Shown here in pieces: positions 13,001 to 25,255 of a stretch of 64,000 nucleotides of DNA. The notes under the pieces were generated by a model, which was not told where the DNA came from, searched no databases, and was given only the letters and a program-made list of their open reading frames with translations. The stretch comes from Motacilla alba alba (taxonomy: Eukaryota > Chordata > Aves > Passeriformes > Motacillidae). A program made the translations under genes and the position numbers. Each line of letters opens with the position of its first letter. Within the stretch, counting starts at the first letter, position 1. Location of the stretch: NCBI RefSeq assembly GCF_015832195.1, contig NC_052027.1, positions 3,534,001-3,598,000 of the forward strand, written 5' to 3'.

Positions 13001-16000
13001 ATGATTTGCTCTTGGAACTAATCCATTACTACAGATCAACAGAATTTGCCAAGCAACATCAACCAAGTTTAGAAATGCACCGATTCTACGTGATGAACAG
13101 CATCCTCAGCAGGGAACAGGCCACCTCAGACAGAAAGCAGGGCAAAATCTGATGCAATGCTTTGATTTCAAAGAATTAGTAGCACAAAGTTGCTTGCAAG
13201 GAATGACTGTATCACTGCTAACATGATTTGCATAGGATTCATCCTTCCAAACATGCATATCCAAACAAAATTGCATTTTACATGGAAATAATCTAATCAT
13301 ATCATTCCCAGAGTGTAAAAGACATCCCCCCATGCCCTTATCTCCTGCTTATGCAAAATGCTTGTCCTGGAGAAACTGGGAAAGCTGTTTTTCTCTCCTA
13401 CCACAATGGTTACTGAGGAGGAGGAGAACCAGCTCAATATCTGCACTATTGTGTGTCAGAGAATTAACTGGTGTTTTCTTCTGACCGCTGCACAAGGTTT
13501 TATACTTGATTCTTTTGCCACTTGTTACAGTCACTTTGGGAGATAAGGTGTCAATGAGTAGAGTAAAAAGCCTGAAATATTTAATGAAGTTGTTTGGGCA
13601 AGACCTGACAAAGATAAAAATCCCTACTATTTTTAAAGGAAAACTATCCATGTTGAACAAATTCTACAGTTCCCTCTCAGGTATTTAGCACTGCAAGGCT
13701 TTGCTGTAACAGTGCATCCCCACACCAGCACACGACTTGGACACGACGGGGAGGCTGGGCTGCCAGGTCTCCAGGAGTGCAGAAGACAACCCCACTGATT
13801 TACTCATGTCCCTTTTAAAAAACTGACATAAAACATCAGACATGACCCTGGGGGAGTGCATATGGCCTTAAAATTCTACAGATTTTAAAGTTCAAACTCC
13901 ATTAAGACCTACTGAAGCAAAGCAGGACAAAACCTAAAATTGACCAAAGAACTGGAGGAAGAATTCAGAGTGCCTGAAACAAGGCTAACTCCTGAAATGA
14001 AAGTACTGCAATTATTCCATAAATCTTTCTGGAATTGCCTTAAAGATTAGAGGTTTAATTAAGAAAAACATTATACTGAAGAGATGTTAAGCTTCCAGAG
14101 ACCCAGCTATGTACTTAAAACATGAAGAGTCCCAGGAGTCCTGGTGGGATGTCTGTCTTCAGATTTCACAGTGTTTAAGTTCATTAGAAAATTGCTTGAT
14201 TTAAATTTTAAGAGGATGCCATCTGTTTTGGAGAGATGCTGAACACCACACAGAACATAAAATGAAAACAAAGTGGATCTACTATTGATTCTGTTCATTG
14301 AACAGGCCATAAAAGAAATATCAGAACTTAATAAAAGGAAATGCTTCCCTCTCCACACTTCTCCTACTATTGGCTCTCTGACAAGCAGAAATTTAAATCA
14401 ATCAAACAAACAAACACCACAAAACAAAAATACCCCCACCAAATTAGTATATTTAGGATGCAAACATTTAATGTCCAGCTAAACTGATTTTAAGGCAATG
14501 TCCTCAGAACACAGAAGGAAAGAACCAGAGGACAATCACTGAGGGAGTCACATAACATGGAACAAGAGATGTCAGTCACTGGTATTACCTTTGCCCCCCC
14601 AGTTTTTGCTGACTTACATGATGCTCCCAGAGAGACCTGCTAGTAGGAAACAGGTGTTTTGAAGTGAAGTAACCTGCCAACTTTAGTAAGTGTTTCTTTT
14701 CTTTTGTGTCTTGTTCTAGAGCTCATAGGAAATGAAGATATACTCTAAGACCCAGTAATTTCCCCAGGCTGTCAAAGGCAAAATTAAACTTCCATCCACA
14801 ACAAGTTAATTCCTTTGCTATTCTGGTCAATCAACGGGATCTCCAGAACTATTTGGAAAGCAAAAAGGCAGAGAAAATGAAGTGCACTCAGCAATCATAT
14901 ACCCAATTCAAACCCCTGGCAAGGCAGCAAACTTTCCAGCACGCTCTTCCACAGCCTGGATGCGTGGCCCGTGTCAGCCAGCAGGGAGCACAGAGCTCAC
15001 GGCAGGCATGAGCAGCCCCAGCGGCTCCCCTCCCCCGGCTGCGCCGAGAGCAGCAGCGGGGAGGCAGCGCCAGGAGCTGCCCGGGGCCGTGCTGTCCCCC
15101 GGGCAGTGCTGTCCCCCGGGCAGTGCTGTCCCCTCCCTCGGAGCAGCACCCAGGGATCCTCTCCAGCAGCCCAGGGAACCCATGGAGTTCAGGCCTGCAG
15201 AGTGACACCGAGGCCACGCTCAGCTCTTCTCTCCGGTGGCTCTGTTCTACTCCCTCCACCTTTTCAGTTTTGTATCAATCCTAACCTTATCCAGCACACC
15301 CAAATTTGAGATCTCTTCAGTGGCTGTAAACAAGGATACCTGAACATACACAATTATACAGAAAGGGTGCACAAGCTAAAAATTTTAAGAAGTGCCTGTA
15401 AAACGCAATTCCCAGCATTTTCAGACCAGCAAATGAAAACCCCAAACTTGTTGCCATTTCACATGTTAGTTTTTATACAGGAATTACTATTTCATGATTT
15501 ATGATATAAACAGATTGCTTCTTAAACAGGTGTGCTTTCAACTTTTTCAGAAAACACCACTGAGCATTTCTGGGATAAAAAGCTGCAGCACTGAACTCCC
15601 AGTAACAGGGAGATGAGCCATGCTGAGGCTCCCACAGGGATCCCATCCCAGGGCAGAGCAGGAGGGTGCTGGCCCACCAGACACCCAACCTCATCCTTGG
15701 TCTACACCAGAAGGGGCAAGCCTGCTCTGCTGCTCCCACACGCTCCTGTGATCCCACACACAGGGAGGTGAGGCAGATCACTGATCTAACCACAAAATTA
15801 ATGCTGCAGATAAGGCTGAGTAAGATGGGTGATGTGACTAGTAGGGAGCTAAGCCATTTCTTTAAGCAGTAGCACTTATTTATCAAGTAAAAGAACATAC
15901 TTCACCTAATTCCACTCTTGTGTCAAATATTCCTTGTATTTTAAACCTATTTTTCCAGGTTTAACAGTATTTTGATGCAATTCATTTCAGTGTCATGATT

Positions 16001-19000
16001 TTGCACGCTGCTGCTATTTTCACCATTAACACGGGGAATTCCAAACAATGACAACAGATCTACACTGCAAAATCCCCTGTACACCAATGGAGACTGGCTT
16101 CTGGCAAGCAGACAAACGCCTCAACCCAACATCAAATCAAAGCCTTAAGCAAGCGCTAGATCCTTTCTGAGTGTTTCCAAATGAGCAATCAATTTAAAAG
16201 TTGGGGTGCTCCAGGTAGGGTGAATTTCCTGGAACACCGTGCCTCGCTGCAGCGTGCTCCTGCTGGGAAAACACTGGCAAAGCACTCGTCCTGGGGGAGC
16301 GTCCTGTTCCCTTTCACCTGATAACTCATGTAAAATTAAACACTCTCACATTTTATCTTCAGCAGGGTTTTACCTCATGTTACCTTTCACTTTAATTAAA
16401 AATATATTGAAGAGTTCAAAGGAGGAAAAACTGGTATTTCCCACAAGCACAGGAGGTGTTTTTCCATTTTCACTAGCTGATTGTTGTCAGCCTAAATCCA
16501 GTCTTTGCTCTCCTTGGGAGCAGTGAGCTCATTCCAGAACCAGGGAAACTGTCAGACATTAGAACCACATCTACTCCAGTAGTGAGAGCGTTCACCTCTG
16601 CTGCTTGCAAATGACTACTGCTCTTGCCAGGAACAACAAAGATTAAGACTTAGTTATGGAAACAAGCAGCTGAAGAAGACATTAAAGCACTATCTGTAAT
16701 CATCAAGGGACTAATTCTAATCTCTGCTGATAAATATTCAGCTGACTCTAACAGAATATAGCTGTCCCACAGAACAGAAACAAAATTTCAGGCCAAAATT
16801 TTCTAAGAAGTACATTTGTGAATACAGCTATCTAAAACCAAACTCAAGCACCTTTCATTTTCTTTTATTTTAAAGTCAAAAACTGACCACAGAACAAAAA
16901 AAATACAAGATTACAACATTCTTCATTCAAAAATGAACTTCCTTGTAGCAGAGTAGAAAGAAATACAGGACACCAATGTGGCTTCAGGTATCAGCAGTTT
17001 GCCCAGAATAACCAAATCCACACAAGAACTGCTGCAGCTCCTCTGGCCAGTGTGGCTGTCACTGTTAGAGGAGCTGGTCACCTCACAGGAGCTTCAGGCC
17101 ACACTGACATAATATGATCAGATGTTTATTGTATCAAGCAACAAAGCTGGGAAACCAGATTAGGAAAACGCACCCTGTGCAGCTCCTCCTGGATCCCTGT
17201 TGCAGTGAGTCCCTGTGCTTGCCAGTGTCCCAAAAAAACCACAGGGCTCCCCCAGGTCTCACAGCAGTTCTACTGGGGTCAAGGAAATTGCACTTGTTAC
17301 TGATTCCTTCCAAAACCAGAAACAAAAGCCACCCAATTGGCTTCTCCACAAGGCAGTGCAGCTGACACATGCCAAGCTTGGGATGACAAGGTGTCCCTAC
17401 CTCACTGACCTAATCCACAGGCATTAGGTATTTGTGCATCATCACACTCCCCTGCCACTTCCAAGCCAAGCACCACCAGGTATTGCCATCGTGGAAATTT
17501 TGTCATTGTCTTCAAGTAGCTTTATTTCTAAAGCTGAGACCTGCAAGACATGTATCAGCTTTGTGGAACAGCAGCATCAGTCTGGTTTATCCATAAACTG
17601 ATAATCCACTTTCCCCAAGTCAACCAGACTGCTCTGTACCCCTCCTTCTGTGTGCACTATTGCCTTGTTCCTTCCCCCCAGGTGCCATCAGGCACAAACC
17701 CTGCCAAAGGCTTCAGACAGGAAGAGGGATCGAGGCTCACCAACTACGAAGTCAAAATGGAAAAACATCCTTGCCACTGAGAAGTGTAATATAGAGTTAA
17801 CAGTACCCAAATGCCTGGGAAAGTCCTGCAGATGAAATACTGACAAGCACAGCCCCCACAGAACAGAGATCTGAGGCCCACTGGAAAATATCAGAGGTCA
17901 CACTGAGGCAGCCACTACAGCAACATCACTGAAAGGTGAAGGTACAAACCAAGAGAAACTCTGAGGGTGACAACAAATCCTATCAAGCAAGGCAGAGAAG
18001 TGAGCTTGAGGAGAAGGATGAGCACAGAATACAAGTAAAAGTGATCCTCAGAAACACATGCAACTTTATTAACCACCAGAGAACGCATGGTGGGGGCGTT
18101 TCTGTGCAAAGTGACGTGGACTGGCTGCCAAAAAGATCATCAGGAAATGTGCTTACAAGAACAAACTGTGTATAGCAACAGGGAAGGAAGCCACACTAAC
18201 ACTGCAAATCTGAAAGTGCAAAGAGCTACATTGGTGATTAAAACAGTCCAATCACCCCAAAAACCTCAGTGCTGCAATAAGAGCTTGCTTTTTGCCTTTC
18301 CGTACACGTGTGTTCCATAGAGAGACTAATGTTTATTAGGCTCAGTTGATCACACACATTTTATAATGGCAGCTGAAGTCTGACCTTTATACTGTAAACT
18401 CCACTCCCAACAGATATGAAGTGGCAGCACTTAAAATAAAACACTACAACAGTGTGTGTTTCCCAAAGCAGCAAGTGATTTCATTGATATCACCACTGAC
18501 TGCTCTCAAGCACTGCGGCCTCACCATTCACACATACAGAAATTTTTGTTTATAATAGAGGTAAAAGAGCAAGGAAGCTAAATTAGTGTTAACAAAGGTA
18601 CATCAGCAGGCTTTTTGACCAAAGATTCCTCTCCTTTCGAGACATCAGTGGATTATGAAACAGAAAACAGTGCCAGTGGAATGGGAATTAGTAGGGGGTA
18701 ATTCCAGATGCTGAATGGAATGGAGTTAGTGAGGAGTAACAGTGGACAACAATGCAAGGAAGTGTACTCACATCTCTTGCTTTACTGAGAACATGGAAAT
18801 GGAATGGGCTTACACTATCAAAGGCACACAGAAACTTCTTCCAGAAAAATACGATCGTGCTTATTACAGCAGAAACTTGAGAATTTTTTTATTTCATGCT
18901 TTAAAAAAAATCATAAGGAATTACAGTCCCCAAATAGGCATTAAGATTTCTAGAAAGAAAGTTGTCTCCAAATCCAAATCAGAAAAAAAGCTAGAACACA

Positions 19001-22000
19001 CATGTCGAGCAAGACAACTGCTCGTTGAAAAAAAGAGGAGAACATAGTTAAGGGAAAAAAATAGATTTAAATTTCAGCATGTGAAATAAGCCAGAGAACA
19101 TATGGCTAAAAAAAACCTATACATTTGTAACAAGAGAAAGGATATTATACAAGCCTTCCCAGTACATAGTTAAAACACTTAAACTGAGATGCAAACTTGT
19201 TCTTGTAGGAATTCATGGCTACTGTATCTTCATTTAGCTCTCCTACAAACTATTTCACTGCCATAATAAACTAATAGGAAAGTTAAACTGATTCAAAAAA
19301 GCTTAAAAGTGTAATAAGAAAAAAGTTCACTGCCACATAAAGTACATGAAACAGCATCAAAAGGTCAAAAGTATTTTTGCCATTATCTTCGGTGGCACTG
19401 CGGTTATGTAACTTACATTTACAGTTATGTAATTTACCAAAGGCAAATCATCCCTGATCCACCTGACTGACTGCCGAGGAGGGAGGACCAGAGAACGCTG
19501 TGGTTCAACCTGAGCAAAGCTGCAGCCCCGGCGCAGCTCGGGCTGCGCTGCAGCGCCTGCGGTGCCGCGATCCAAAGTCCAGCCACACCCAGCTCCGAAC
19601 GCCGGGGCTCGGAGCCCGCAGCAGGGCACCCCCTGCGCCGTGACCGAGGCTGCGCGGCTGCCTCGAACACGGGCTCTGCTGGGGGAATCCAGCTGCTCAC
19701 TGCCACCAGGGAAGGGCTAACTGCATCCAGGGAGATGGAAACAGACTCCCTCCTGAGAGGGACTGGGCCCAGGACGCTCCAAGGGAAACGCTCTTCCCAG
19801 CGCACACGGTTAAGCGGTGAAACAGGGAGCCAAAGCGAGCCTGTGGAATTGCCATGGCTGGAGATTTTCAGAAATGCTGCACAAAGCCCTAATCAATTTT
19901 ATTTAACTCTGGAATTAGCTCTCCTTGAGCACAGAGTCTGCCTGGATCCACAAGTCACTTCCAACTAGTCTACGATGACAGTACTGATGTCCAGATTTGC
20001 CCTACAATCCCATGAATCAAACCTGACTCAAGAAACTCTGCAAAAGCCACTTATGCTGGCCCTCCAGGAAACATGCAAAGGAACAATTTCTGTTTTCAGG
20101 CTCAGGTGAGGTTCAAATAAACATTTCAGAGCTTCCAAAAGCATTTCACTACAGGAAGAAATAAAAGCAGAATGCATTTTAATGGCTGTTTAAGCTGCAC
20201 CAAGGGGAGGAACCAGTGTAAGTGCATCACATCCTGGGCAGTGCTCTCTACTCAGGCCTAGAAGGATTTTACAATTCATCACTTCTGCCTATGAACTGTA
20301 TTGCTCCAGATTTTGGTACTTCACTACTTTCTAGATTCCTTCACTGGCAGTAAGCTTCTGCATTATACTTTCCACTACAGTAAGCCATTAAAACTGCACT
20401 TTATAGGTTCCCTGCCCCAGGGCAGGAGTGGGGGAAATGCATTAAAAAACCAACATAAAATGTTTGATTGCTTTAGTTTTCTAAGTTTTATTTTCCACTT
20501 TAGAGAAATCTAGTTTTCCTTTCCAGTCCAACACATTGGATTTTCTTGGTGAAGTACTTAAATAAATGGTTTTAAAACATTTTTGCTGTTGAAGGGGCAG
20601 AGTGACTCTAAACCCAAGAGAACTTCCTAAGAGGTAAGAGAAAACATTTCAAATACAGGACACAAGATCACAATTGAGAAGTGATCTTCACAGCTATTTT
20701 TAAGAATTCTTCAGAAACAAGAAAAAAAATGTCACCGTTGCAATTTACTTCTAGTACTGCAATGCTCTGATTTTCATCCCATCTCTAAAAGCTCTTTCTA
20801 CTTCAGAAAAAATAGATAAGTGGATTTCTTACAAAAAAAGGACACAAAAACTCATCTTGTTTCTAGAGGTCTTTCAGATACAGCTAAGTACTAGGACTAA
20901 CAAATTTCCTCCCTCTTCACTTGCCTCAGTGTTGCGAGTCACACTGATCTGTAACAAACTAGAGACAAGGAGGTCATAACAAACTTCCCTGACTGCACTT
21001 GGTCTCACAAAGGAAATTCCACATTAGTATCTCAGTAAAAAGTCAGGTTAATTGAGGAGTATGTTACTCCACTGAAAAGACAAAAAAAAATTCCTAAGAT
21101 TCAAGATAACTTTAAAAAGGTTGAACAACAAACTTTATATTATATTTCACCTAAGGCTAAGTCTTACCATGGCAACTGTTGAGAAACAAAAATATTTCAC
21201 AGTAGCCAAGCAATCAGACTTTTGCTTCTGTCACCTCTAATAAAGGAAGTTTAGACTGGCTTCTGTAAATGTAGGCCATAATCTCACCAGCAATTAAGTG
21301 AATGGTTAACTCTGCACAAGAGGAAAACTTCAACTTCAAAAAGATGAAGTGAATGCACATCATTGTATGATCAGGACTTTACTGCACAGCACTGATAACA
21401 CACCTAAGCTTTCAGTGATAATAGAACCAAAATTAGCAATGTTTTTGTTCCACACCTCCCTCGTAAGTGAAAAAGACCTCTAATTACAATGAAGATACTA
21501 AGAGCCTTATCAGAGCTGCAGTGGTGGCTTTACCACCTCTCACCCTTTGTTCCTCCCCTTCACCACACTGCAGTTGGAAGTACCAGGCACCAGGACATGG
21601 ATCAGTGAACTGAGCCTTGTCCCGAAGAGTCAGGACTGTGAGAAGTTCCTGCCCCAGGTTCCTAAGGAGCCGCAGAAGCAGCTCAACAGCCCGAGGGGAA
21701 CAGTGACCCACGGGCTGCGCCGGGCAAGGCTGCTGCCAGAGAAATCCCAGGGAGATCAGAGCCTCAGCTAAACCTGCACCTACCTGTTCCCAGCTCCCTC
21801 AGATGAATAAGCACTTTGGAACAAGTGGGGGCAGGGAGGCACCCGGCGACCTTACCTGAGCCCGTGCTTTCCATCTGTGGGGTGAGCTGTGTGTGATCAA
21901 GCTTTGAGGAGAACCTAAAACATCACTTCCATTTACTTCATTACTACCTTTTCAAACTAATTTTACTGAGTCACCAAGATCTGCTGCAACTGTGTCTGGA

Positions 22001-24967
22001 AACACGAGGATGAGAGCATGTACCCCAGGATGCAGACTGCAGTTTCTCCCCTAAAAAGTAGTACTCATGATGAAGTTAAAAAGCTGACAGAACCCCCATG
22101 AAGACCACGTAACTCTCCTAGAACTAACAACTGAACACAAAAATATTTCACATTTCACTTGTCCTGATTTGCCTCAGTACTTTTTGTTTGCTACATTAGG
22201 AACAGGCTGTGACTGAGTAAGATCCATTGTTGTTCAATAATCAAGTCTGCAAACCACGGGTGTAATTACCCCTGACTAAACCATCCTCGCTGCTTGGGTT
22301 TTTTTAAGCTATACTCTGAACTTTGTAAAAATCCTAACAAATGTCACAGCAAACTAGTATTTTATCTTCTCATTCCAAAGTATCTACTGGTTTAGATTCT
22401 ATTACAAAAAGTTATTTTTACATAAGTGAAAATAAAGACTATCTAATGCATTTTAAATTTGCATAGATCTGCCTATTCCAGAAGACTTGTACTTGTCAAG
22501 CTGTACCAGCTTAAAAGTACATTAAGTTCTTAAAAGGCACGTTAGCAATCTTCATATGAGTGATCCCCAGGAGATTTTAACTTTTACTCATTTTTTCCCT
22601 GATATTTTCATACATAACACATACATAACACGTGTTTGATGAACAAATACAGACTTTGGTAGATAATCTGAAGCAAATTTAGTATTATAAAGCAGTATTT
22701 CCACGCCTACCTCCAGATTATATTAGGCACTTCTGATGTTCACATCCAAACCTTTTAAAAAACTAATTAATGCAACTGAAAGGTTTAAGAAGGCTGACAA
22801 GGGCTACAGATCTCAAAAAAAAACAAAAAGAAAACCCTGGAAACGTAGAAGGCAGGATCTGTATATCAGATGACAGACCCCAGTTCAGGTTTAAGTTTGT
22901 AAAAATAAAATAAAAATAATAAAAATAAACCTAGATTTCCTAAATGAAAATAAAATCAGAGAGGAAATAATTTTCCCAAGAAATTGCCACTATAGAATCA
23001 CTTTTTAAAAATTACTTGGGAATATACATGATAGGGGCAGAAACAGTAAAAACAACCTGAAGAAATATCTCAGAAAAATATTTCAAACATATTTTAGTAT
23101 GGGCTTATTGTGGTGTGTTTTTTCTGTATAGTAAGCACTACACCAAAACATGAAGCATTACAGCTGTGTATGTCTGCTGAGCATGAGCCTTCTATTCAAA
23201 GAGCAAAGTACATTTCAGAACTTGTTTTTCTTTCTAAACCATTAATCCAAGCAGCGCTAGCAAGCTACCAAAAAAAAAAAAAAAAAAAGAAAGAAAAAAG
23301 GAAAAAAGAAAACCACCAAAACCTCTTACAAGTTCGCGGGACTCTAGAAACTCAAACAAAGCCCCCGCGGTCCCTGGTTGATCACAAAACACTCGCAAAA
23401 GCAAATCTCCCCTGCTGGAGCCGTAGTCTGGCACTAGGCCTCAAAAACAAGGAGACAGCCTGGGCGCCAGAAAGTGAGCCCAGCTACGGCAGCGCGGCCG
23501 GGGAAGCCTTTCCCCTTCCTGCCAAATAGTGAGCCGCAAGGAAGTCACCGGCAGCGATCCCGGGAAGGAGCGCGGCTCCCTCCGCCAGCCACCGGGAAAG
23601 CAACGGGAACGCGGCACGAGGGAAGCTCCAGCGAGCTGAAACACGACGGCAGCGGCGAGCGGCTCCACACAGCCGGGCCGCAAAAGCGCCTCCGGACCGT
23701 CCCCATTCACCAGCAGCGCCGGACACAATCACAGGATGGGCACAGGGCTCGGAAAGAAACAATGTGAGCGACTGAGATCTTCCTGTGAAGAACACGATTA
23801 GATCCTGCAAACACGGTTATACAACAGCGCAGAGCGGGCGTTGCAACAGCAGCTCAACTCGCCACTCACAAAACCTGAACCTCTCTTAAAAATCCAGGGA
23901 AAGCAACAGGTTTTTTATTGTGCTGAGCAGGATCAGTAGGACCTGACAGACACCCCAGAGCAAAACCTGTGTGAGAAGTCTCCCCTCGTTGGATTAAACT
24001 ACCAGCAAACTAAATTAATCCACACAAAATTAAATGGGAACTAAAGAAAGCTTATGCAGCTCGCTGAAGCAACCTACAGGCAAAAAGAATCTCATTGACG
24101 TAAAATGCAAGCATTGTTTTAAGTCACAACTGAGGACCACCAGAACACTTACATCGTCTCTCCAGTCTTAGCAACATGACAAAGAAACTGATCCAGGATT
24201 GGACACACTTCCTTCTTTCCTCTCTTCTCAAAATCTGTTGGCATGAGAACGACACAAAAAGAATGGTAAAAGAAGACGGGACAGAACAAAAATTCACAAT
24301 AATTAGCGATTTGCTTGAACTATCAGTACAGCTCCCACACAAACACTGTTGTGTTCTCACAATGCTCCGGCTGTTCCCATCAACTCCACCAGCTTCCCAG
24401 CCCTGGGAAAAACACTTATTATTTTTCCTGCGGAGAAACCGCACGCACCAGAGTAGCAAAAGTTGATTTGCAACTTCTTCTGAGCAGCTACGGCACAGAA
24501 AGAGACCGATTTCCTCAAGCTGAGCCGAGAACAGAGAGGGCTGGGGAGGGAGAAGGGGACAGGTCCGGGCTGGGCCGGCATGCGGGGGAAGGGGCCGGGA
24601 TGCGGGGGAAGGGGAGGAAGGAGGGAGAAGGGGCGGCCAGAGCGGGGAGTCCAGGGCGGCAGCCGGGGAGACCCGAGAGTCACCGATCCCCCTCACGCAG
24701 CCCCGAGGGTCGTTGGGTAGGGAGATGGGGGCTCTGCCCTCCACTGCCCCGCAACGATCCCCGGGCTCTCCCCACTCCGCGGGACCCCCCCAGCGAGCAG
24801 CCCCCTCCCCACAGCGCGGGGACCCGTCGCCCTCAGCGAGGGGCGCTCCCCCCATAGGGTCTGAGGGACCTCGGTCTTCCCCTCCGCGCGGCGACACCGC
24901 TCCCCCAGTCCCCGCCGCCAGCCTCGCCGCCACCTTTCAGCGCCTCCTGCAGCCTCTCGACGTCCAT
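771..24967 (-). CDS. PPP4R2: Protein phosphatase 4 regulatory subunit 2 (partial, 8 of 9 exons)
   Basis: PPP4R2 is the regulatory subunit that binds the catalytic subunit PPP4C. With PPP4R3 it directs the phosphatase to targets such as gamma-H2AX, in the nucleus and at centrosomes. Coding exons, from 24,967 downward, are 24934-24967, 24153-24234, 7669-7839, 3074-3167, 2214-2251, 1824-1898, 1308-1451 and 771-1039. All junctions are GT-AG and keep one frame for about 302 residues. Recognised family segments are the N-terminus [11 protein letters not shown], then [20 protein letters not shown], a P-rich linker ([11 protein letters not shown]), [18 protein letters not shown] and, near the C-terminal side, [14 protein letters not shown]. 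The Ser/Glu-rich second half is the less conserved regulatory tail. The start codon has A at -3 and G at +4. The last exon (about 115 residues in human, very acidic) is not visible from 1 to 770 and must lie off the left edge. Residue 40 is Val where the human protein has Ile, a conservative change. Confidence 0.97.
1308..1451 (-). CDS. PPP4R2: PPP4R2 coding exon 7
   Basis: Residues 165-213. Encodes [20 protein letters not shown] followed by [16 protein letters not shown] and a Gln/Glu/Lys-rich end. Acceptor TTTTTAAAG|ATCG, donor CACAG|GTTTGT, a weaker but usable donor. Likely disordered and rich in Ser/Thr phosphorylation sites (inference). Confidence 0.94.
1824..1898 (-). CDS. PPP4R2: PPP4R2 coding exon 6
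   Basis: Residues 140-165. Encodes [20 protein letters not shown] followed by GYSD. Acceptor TTGTTAG|GAAA, donor GACAG|GTGAGT. Ser-Pro and Asn-rich, matching the human segment apart from small substitutions near its end. Confidence 0.95.
2214..2251 (-). CDS. PPP4R2: PPP4R2 coding exon 5 (38 bp)
   Basis: Very short exon encoding [12 protein letters not shown] plus two bases of Glu140. Acceptor ATTGCAG|AATG, donor TCAGA|GTGAGT. The short length agrees with phase on both sides. Confidence 0.95.
3074..3167 (-). CDS. PPP4R2: PPP4R2 coding exon 4
   Basis: Residues 96-127. Encodes [19 protein letters not shown] followed by [12 protein letters not shown]. Acceptor TTGCAG|CATC, donor GAAAAG|GTATGT. 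Ends on a codon boundary. Confidence 0.97.
3168..7668. other. PPP4R2 intron 3
   Basis: About 4.5 kb of AT-rich intron. It contains a degraded CR1 tail near 4573 and an imperfect short duplication around 5599-5645 (two copies of an acagctataac / aacttatat unit). Nothing else recognised; short open frames here show no family motifs. Confidence 0.8.
4573..4645 (-). mobile_element. CR1 LINE 3'-end remnant
   Basis: The minus strand reads as a CR1 tail: a variant of TTGATCTTTAAGGTCTCTTC followed by TTGATGATTTTATGAAG, close to the family's terminal octamer pattern. Heavily diverged and very short, so an old 5'-truncated insertion. Confidence 0.6.
7669..7839 (-). CDS. PPP4R2: PPP4R2 coding exon 3
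   Basis: Residues 39-96, 171 bp. Carries [20 protein letters not shown], the Pro-rich [11 protein letters not shown] stretch and [15 protein letters not shown], all strongly conserved in the family and probably involved in contact with PPP4C (inference). Acceptor ATGCAG|GGTT, donor AATGG|GTATGT. It is separated from exon 2 by an intron of about 16 kb, the largest in the gene here. Confidence 0.97.
11663..11950 (-). mobile_element. CR1 LINE fragment, 5'-truncated
   Basis: On the plus strand it starts with the reversed CR1 terminal octamers (tcacagaatcacagaat), followed by the diagnostic ggtcggaagagaccttt and atcgagtccaaccc, then ctccctgggcagatgattcc and ttctgtgaaaaacttcttcc. The element is therefore inserted in minus orientation. 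About 290 bp of the 3' end remain, typical of bird CR1 copies. No coding capacity. Confidence 0.9.
14960..15250. other. Isolated GC-rich patch with short tandem repeat in PPP4R2 intron 2
   Basis: Markedly GC-rich and CpG-containing relative to flanking AT-rich intron. Around 15089-15131 a 17-bp unit (gtgctgtcccccgggca) is repeated about 2.7 times. The several overlapping open frames on both strands are a by-product of high GC. No gene recognised. Confidence 0.6.
19490..19690. other. Orphan CpG-rich patch in PPP4R2 intron 2
   Basis: A short CpG-dense segment (many cg dinucleotides between 19525 and 19660) surrounded by AT-rich intron. It could be an alternative promoter, enhancer or GC-rich relic. 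No coding similarity recognised. Confidence 0.5.
22902..22935. repeat. A-rich (AAAAT)n simple repeat
   Basis: Imperfect aaaataaaataaaaataat type low-complexity run in the PPP4R2 intron. Confidence 0.8.
23269..23311. repeat. Poly-A / GA-rich simple repeat
   Basis: A run of about 20 A followed by gaaagaaaaaaggaaaaaagaaaa. Low complexity. It generates a spurious lysine-rich open frame. Confidence 0.85.
24153..24234 (-). CDS. PPP4R2: PPP4R2 coding exon 2
   Basis: Residues 12-39. Encodes [16 protein letters not shown] followed by [10 protein letters not shown], a hallmark PPP4R2 N-terminal block. Acceptor CAACAG|AT, donor CGAT|GTAAGTG. The donor splits Met39, which is completed by the next exon. 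Confidence 0.96.
24934..24967 (-). CDS. PPP4R2: PPP4R2 coding exon 1
   Basis: Encodes [11 protein letters not shown] plus the first base of Asp12, then a GT donor at 24933-24932 (AAAG|GTGGCG). The start codon is on the minus strand at 24967-24965 and lies inside the CpG island. The 5'UTR continues to higher coordinates. Confidence 0.95.
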
Positions 24968-25235
24968 GATCCGCCCGGGCGATTCCCCCGCGGCTCCGCG
25001 CGGCTCCCCCGCCCCAGTCCCGCGCAGACCGGGCCGCGCTCTCAGCAAGACCCCGCGCTCAGCGACGCTCCAACATGGCGCCCGCGCCGTGCCCGTGCGC
25101 GGCCCCGCGGCCCCGCCCGCCGGGGGCGGAGTTACGGGGCGGAGCCAATGGGCGGTCCCGCGGCGGGGGCGGGGTTAACGGGGTCCCGCGGCAGGGGGCG
25201 GGGCCGGCGGCCGTGAGGGAGGGGCCGGAAAGGCG

Positions 25236-25255
25236 GCGGGAAAAGCGGCGGGAAA
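25236..25255 (-). promoter_or_regulatory. Paired E2F-type sites upstream of PPP4R2
   Basis: GCGGGAAA occurs at 25236-25243 and again at 25248-25255, 12 bp apart. On the minus strand both read TTTCCCGC, the consensus E2F half of TTTSSCGC. They lie about 270-290 bp upstream of the start codon, which suggests cell-cycle regulated expression (inference). Confidence 0.55.

Larger units (their letters stand above)
7840..24152. other. PPP4R2 intron 2
   Basis: About 16.3 kb, the largest PPP4R2 intron. Holds a CR1 fragment at 11663-11950, two isolated GC/CpG-rich patches (about 14960-15250 and 19490-19690), simple A-rich repeats (22902-22935, 23269-23311), and a 322-codon antisense open frame (7858-8823) that I regard as probably non-coding. 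No splice-consistent extra PPP4R2 exon was recognised. Confidence 0.75.

Noticed and set aside
24124..24933. 269-codon minus-strand frame over PPP4R2 intron 1
   Set aside because: It reads exon 2 in the wrong frame and continues through a GC-rich intron. The true exon 2 frame and GT-AG sites account for the conserved protein.
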